Shown here: piece by piece, positions 58,481 through 64,000 of the stretch
How positions within the stretch are numbered: position 1 is the stretch's first letter
How the letters are laid out: each line of letters begins with the position of its first letter
The notes under the pieces: generated by a model
What the model saw: the letters and a program-made list of their open reading frames with translations, nothing else
What the model was told of the DNA's origin: nothing
Databases searched by the model: none
Program-made: the position numbers and the translations under genes
Source of the DNA: Lithospermum erythrorhizon
Lineage: Eukaryota > Streptophyta > Magnoliopsida > Boraginales > Boraginaceae
Reading direction: 5' to 3'
Length of the DNA stretch: 64,000 nucleotides
NCBI GenBank assembly: GCA_019722365.1
Contig: JADFUC010002111.1
Location: 62,001-126,000 of the forward strand

Positions 58481-59440
58481 GTTAAAGAATAATTTGGTAA
58501 GATTTTCACACAGCAATCACGTAACATATACTCTTTGGTGTAAGTATTAATGATGATGAGTGGGGAAAACAAGAGGGCAAGCATAATGATAGTACAAGGG
58601 ATAAATGTACAATAGATAAATGTACAAAAATAGCAAGTATGAAGTACAAAATAGCAGTCTGAGAAGTCTGAAAATAGCCACTCTAAAAATAGCCAATAGG
58701 GTACAAAAACTCTAGCAATTCCTGCACTAGCAGCTGATTAAATCTTGAGAAAGCGAGAGCAAGAGCTTAATGATAGTTCAAGATATAAATGTACAAGAAA
58801 TTAATATGACAATACAAGAGATAAATGTACAGAAAATTAAAAATTACATGATATTAAACTGCCTCGCTGCTAGAGATAAATGACCAGATATACGTGTCAT
58901 GTAATGATCGCATGGTGCAACTTGGACTTGAAATGACAACAAAGAAGGTGGTAGTTCAAAGTGATTCCAAGTAGTAGTCAATCAAGTCAATGACGAATGT
59001 GCTACCATAGTAAAGAACTTGGTGAAATAAAGATATCTGGTATAATAGTTATTAAGTAAATTTGAAAAGTCAAAGTTAAAAGCGCGTCACGGGCTCAGCG
59101 GGCGCGGATGTACTCTGAAAAATGCGGTGCAACTGCGCATGTGAAGGTGTATGTTGTTAAGCGTGAAGTAGTGTCGTATCGTGTCCATGAAGTACTTAAA
59201 ATTCTAATCATATACAACCAGCCAAATGGAATGAATCTAATGACTAATTACATGGCATGCATAACATTTTGAGCGGACAAGGAGGTAAAGCTAGATACCT
59301 CGGGGATGAAGCACTGCGACATGCAGCGACTTTGGCAAGCGGGAGAATTTCTTCATGTCGTATTGATGCGGAAACTCCAGCTAGTTGTACAACGAGAACA
59401 CATTGGGTTTTCGATATTAAAAAAAATTATAAATAAACTT
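58481..59440. other. Unassigned repeat-rich DNA after the copia truncation
   Basis: Begins TGTTAAAGAATAATTTGG after the purine tract, so it could be the start of a different LTR. The word GATAAATGTACA (with variants) recurs about five times at 58,598-58,880. No gene is seen. Confidence 0.4.
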
Positions 59441-60040
59441 GAAACTAGGATTACGAATAATTTAAACTCAACTACTTTCTTGGGGATTTGCAGTGGAATT
59501 TATACGAGAGACTACGAGCAATCAACGTAGATTAATACAGCAAGAATCTTGCACAATGTATGGATGACCCCCTTCGTATGAGCTTTACTAGAGCTCCTTT
59601 TAAAATGGCGAGGAAGAGATTGGGGCAATTTCAATGAGAATTTTCAAATATTACCATTGAGAGGAAAGAAAGAGAGAGTTTCGCCGTCTTTTCGAAAAGA
59701 TGAGAAGTGAAATCAACGAATGAACAAGTTTATTCATCAACTTGATTTTATATAGGCTTCTGACATAAAATTGAGGCCTTAGTGATGTGGGACAAAGCCA
59801 TTCAGGCTTCGTTTAACTTCCCTGGGACTATGACTCCATGAGGGGTGTTACGAATCTTCCGAGCAACATCCTAAAGCCAGACATCCATGTTAAGAGAGAA
59901 CATTACGAAACCTCCCTCACTTATCCTCTTTTCGATCGTAGGGTGGGAATTCCAACAATTGGAATTTAAGCCTAACAATCCCATAGTTCCATTTTAAATC
60001 CCGGAGTTATAATGCAATGTATTATAATTCGATTTAGATT
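59440..60040 (-). repeat. LTR-like repeat, copy 3 (right flank of the SIRE-like element)
   Basis: Direct copy of parts of 53,760-54,745: CAATCAACGTAGATT, a downstream inverted TATA region, TTCCAACAATTGGAATTTAA and TTTAAATCCCGGAGTTATAA. On the minus strand TGTTGGAATTCCCACC at about 59,957 looks like an LTR start. Together the two copies bracket the copia element. Confidence 0.45.
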
Positions 60041-60262
60041 GTGTATTTCTTGGAAACTCGTCGATAATAGCAATATATTCATATGTTCACAGAACATCAT
60101 TGTTAATATATAGATTATGAAGCGGACTACAGTAAGTCATCGTAATAACCCTTAATGTGTCGAGTTACTAATATAATTGTTGGACAATTAATATATATAC
60201 GAACTTATTACTATTTAAATGTAATAATCGATTTATACAATCTAATTATTCAACGGGCACAT

Positions 60263-62608
60263 TGTAACGACCACGCTGAAATCAGCCGCCACGAGTTAAG
60301 ATCATTAACAACGTATACAGGTACCAAGCGATGGATGATATGACATAACACAACGACATTATCAAATAAAGCTCCTATTTCCGTCGTGGGTGTTCCAACA
60401 GTAATCAACAAAATAAGGACAACGAGAACACATATCAAAATACATCATAAGGAAAGTATGACCAACGGACTCGTCGATATAATACAACCACTTGATCTCG
60501 AATATACAAATTTTTGACAAAAAAGAAATGGTGATGAGGACTTCACAATACCACCGCTACTTTAAGATCTTGGCGCAGCTCGGCAAAAACAGATCCTCTC
60601 GGCCGCCTCGCGATGCTCTGAGACCTAGGCATAAGCTAGCCCACAGAGAATGAAATTCGACTATTAAAATTTGAGTGAATACAAATAACACAGTTGAACC
60701 CCTAATATATTTTCGGGCGATATACATATATATATACAATTATTAACCAAGTTACATGATGAATAAGCTGTCCAAAGTCACAGAGATAATACGTGACTTC
60801 TGACCACGAATAACACATATACCTGCGTCTGAAACAATCTAACACACAAAATCATCAAATAGGAATCCACCTCCAAATAATACATATGATCGCCTCAAAT
60901 AATACACATATGAGAATCCGCTCCAAATAATACACATATGAGAGAATCCGCTCAAATAATCGGATAGAGGCCTCGCTCCGTCACTCCCGGCCAGTACACC
61001 CCTCGATGTGCATATCACACCAAACCTCCCGAATCCACGGGGCAACCCTCACGATATGCACACCGCGAGCCTCCCGGTCGAGGTCACTTTGGCCCTTCCA
61101 TGAAGTAACACATAAATCAGTATTGTATTATGCTGACGTAGCGCGACCATATATAACCTGGCAGTCTCATAATATAATCATGTTCACAGAAATATCTGTG
61201 ATATAAGTCATAATCACTAACCATACCGTTATATGATTATAGTCTCAATTATCTCGTAATATAACAAAATCTCCATTACTTCGTTATGAATCGAGAATCA
61301 AAATGTACATATTATCAATTATAATCTCAATTATTTCAAAGTATAACTCATAAATCTCAATTTCCACCATGTCAGTCATGATCGCGCGATACACATATCG
61401 AATAATCTCAAAATATCATATAGTAGTATATATACAACATATTATACATAAAAGGTTCCATTCATTGAATTTGTACTCACCTCGAGTCAAAAGTAGTAAC
61501 AAGCACTAGGCGATGCCGTGCTAGATCCGGCTAAATTCCTATTCAAAATTAGATATTATAATACATTCCATAAGGAGTCACTCTCTTAACATATATGTGT
61601 ACCCAGTGTTATACCGTCTCACGATTGAATTTAACTCTTAAGTTACATTCCCAAGATTGTCTCAATTTATAACATTCCGACATAACTATATTCAAATACA
61701 TAACCCAAGTAAATACACAATTACTCAACAATAACCTCCTAAACACATTCTAAACAGCAGTAATCAGTGTAATAATTAATCCATTAAATACAACTCCAAT
61801 TCAATCCCAAAAGCTATACGAACTTTCCCAAAACTTTCTCAACTAAAATTCTACCTATCATTATCGAACCAATAATTACATACCCCAGAAACAACCGTAT
61901 TAAAAGTCTTTGCCTCATACACATTTAATGTCAATTTAAGAAAAAAGTCAACAAAAGTCAACATAACAACACACAACTCTAACTTGATAACTACTTTCAA
62001 AATCATCGCTAAATCTCCGCGTCTTTCGAGATAACATTTCTATACCATTATAATTTCAAGATCTAAAGTCAACCAACGTTCATAAAGTCAACTCTTCCAA
62101 AAACTCGAAATACTCCAAAATATTTGAACTTTCTTATATAAACGTAGAGAATGTCTCGAGAATCTCGGAAAATTTTAGGGCAAAATTTCGCCAAATTTGA
62201 GAAAATTGAAGAAGCAAATGAGGAAAATGGTGGAGAAAATTCGGCCAGAGAGGAGAAAGAGGATAGGTTGTGTTTGGATAATCTTGAAGGTGATAAGGAT
62301 GATTAAAAAAAGTCTCGTGGGTCCGCGCCCAAAAATATCTAAAGACTAGCTGAAACTTCTCGTTCGGTTTTAAATTTCGATTTCTCGTCTCGATTTAACA
62401 CATAGCCTTCTAATATAACTTTAACTTGTCCCCCAAATAATATTATACCGCTCGATTACAACTTTAAAATCTTAAATACCATCGCCTTTATCAACCCGAT
62501 GGGGTCGTCATATCTCAGCGATTCAACTTGAAATTTACGTTCTCCTCGGAAATACTCCGCTGAGCAACTAGTATACTATTTCATAATATTAATACGAACG
62601 GTTATCCA
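60263..62608 (-). mobile_element. Chromovirus 3' LTR, about 2.35 kb
   Basis: On the minus strand it starts TGGATAACCGTTCG (62,608) and ends GGTCGTTACA (60,263). It aligns with the plus-strand LTR at 26,657-29,140 and with the two fragments at 35.7-37.1 and 39.9-41.2 kb. A tandem array of about 30-bp units lies at 60,850-60,965. It directly follows the decayed pol of the same element. Confidence 0.7.
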
Positions 62609-62689
62609 TCTACCCATATAAAATTTCGTCCTAGAATTTTCAACATCCAATGCCCCATTGCAACCATATTTCACTCAACCTAAAACAGA

Positions 62690-64000
62690 AATAGTAGCCT
62701 ACATATATTATAGTACAAAGTTTAAGAACTAACCTTACTAACTTGAAAGATGTGAATCTGGTTTACGACATCCTCCTCTCGTTCCCGTAGCTTCACTCGC
62801 TCGTTGATTTCGCAACACACTTCACTAAAGCCACAACTTTATTCCATGACAACTTTTCCTTACGATCAAGAATTTTCACTTTGGTTTCTCTTACGTCATG
62901 TGAATCCTCTCCAGCTCAGCTGGTTGTGACTCTAAGATATAAGGATACGTCACAGGATATACTTCCTAGACATGGCCGCCAGGAAAACGTATGGTCGTCG
63001 ATCTTTGGAGGCAATGCCAAGCGATGACCACCGGACGACTCGCGCTGATCACAATGCGGTAGATATATAGAACTGAACCTCTCTTCCGGAATCACAGCGC
63101 TTTCATGGGGATATTCTCAAGAATACTTTATCACCAATTTCAAAGTTTAAATCCACCCGGCGGCGATGCGCATACATCTTTTTGCTATCTTCTGCTTCCA
63201 CTTCGGTGTTCTTTGTATCAATTTATTCTACCGATCTTTCCACCGCTCTGAACCATACGCTTTTCTATCCCCAGCCGTTTCAAATGGCTGGAGTCTACGT
63301 TTCACTTGCCGTACAATGCTTTGAAATGGTGCCATCAATCTTGGCGTAGAAGCTATTATTATAAAACTTCAATTTAAGCGGTCATCATCGATTTCGGAAA
63401 AATTCAACACACGGGCCCTTGACACTTATCTCCAATGTTTGAATTGTTCTCTCATTGCCCAATCATTGTGGATGACCGTCTTTTCAAATTGACCACCGTC
63501 ATTCTTTCTTGAAATCCTTTCGAAATGCGGAGGTGAATCTAGCATCTCGATACGTCTGATGAATCTTGGCACTCCATTTGTCAGCAACTTGATCAGCATC
63601 TGACCTACTTGACTGCTGGATGATAAAAAAGTCGACTTAATTAGTAAGAAATGGTGATTTCGATAGTCATCCTATGACCCAAATGCCATCATTCTTTCTG
63701 AATCTCGAGTCCAAAAAACAAAGTCAAGCTCGTAATATGCTCCCAAGTCCACTACGGAATAGGAAGGGGTTACTTGATAGCCCCTTGAGAATGTCGGTGT
63801 TATCTTTCGCTGTTAAAAGTCGGACATTTTGATACAAATTGACAATTTTTCTTCGTATTTGGGCCACCAATCTGGCTGCTTTTAAGTCTCATATGCCACG
63901 GGATGCATCTTGTACTCGAGCATTATGAGCCTCATCCAAATCTCCTTTGACTCTGAGAATAAGGCAGAATAATCTACCATGCATTGTAAAGCTCCATCCT
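62690..64000 (-). pseudogene. Chromovirus integrase and chromodomain, decayed, runs off the window
   Basis: Minus-strand pieces in order: EAHNARVQDASRG of the zinc-binding part (about 63,940-63,900), DARFTSAF and NERTIQTLE of the integrase core (about 63,545-63,430), YAHRRRVDLNFEIGDKVFLR of the C-terminal module (about 63,170-63,110), FPGG followed by SRKYI-like text (about 62,985), and VKILDRKEKLSWNKV of the chromodomain-type end (about 62,890-62,840). Many stops and frameshifts. The chromodomain tail puts it with plant chromoviruses, Tekay/Del-like. Confidence 0.7.

Noticed and set aside
60557..61206. Frames on both strands rich in Tyr/Ser/Gly
   Set aside because: Products of the chromovirus LTR and its tandem array.

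Overview
This looks like a 64 kb piece of a flowering-plant nuclear genome, a eudicot and probably an asterid. It is AT-rich, has one intron-containing developmental regulator on the minus strand, and is otherwise mostly decayed LTR retrotransposons with Stowaway-type MITEs between them. The species cannot be fixed from the sequence. No rRNA, tRNA, CRISPR, organellar or bacterial feature was recognised.

Layout. 1-960 holds the end of an LTR-like repeat. 2.2-5.7 kb holds the envelope-like 3' region and an LTR of a SIRE-type Ty1/copia element. 5.7-7.5 kb is AT-rich non-coding DNA. 7.47-10.54 kb is a pol-less copia relic: two about 0.63 kb LTRs around a broken gag. 11.29-21.25 kb (minus) is a nine-exon AINTEGUMENTA-like AP2 gene, closest to AIL1. 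All its exons read well except exon 3 in the first AP2 repeat, which has a net 8-nt shortfall that breaks the frame. Its introns carry further inserts.

22.05-35.64 kb is a large minus-strand Ty3/gypsy element of the Tat (Ogre/Retand) type. It has LTRs over 4 kb when complete, gag, protease, RT, RNase H, the extra RNase H typical of Tat, and an integrase split by a later about 2.5 kb chromovirus LTR (26.66-29.14 kb). Two more chromovirus LTR fragments lie at about 35.65-37.14 and 39.90-41.24 kb. A further copy of the Tat LTR lies at 42.78-47.07 kb.

47-54 kb is mostly unassigned DNA with a minisatellite, a MITE, a half B3 (REM-type) domain and a gypsy-type LTR fragment. 54.75-58.48 kb is a SIRE-like copia element truncated at the GAG-pre-integrase domain. 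It is bracketed by two related LTR-like repeats. 60.26-64.0 kb is the 3' half (integrase, chromodomain, LTR) of a minus-strand chromovirus running off the window.

Function. The only gene with a plausible cellular role is the AIL1-like transcription factor, whose relatives act in meristem and organ-primordium growth. Nothing here works as an operon or a multi-gene system. I did not find a convincing undescribed system. The most valuable observations are the damaged or unusually spliced AP2 gene, captured host-gene pieces (half B3 domain; a possible EXO70 start), a TRIM-like insert in intron 1, and LTRs of one family that carry different tandem repeats at the same internal position.
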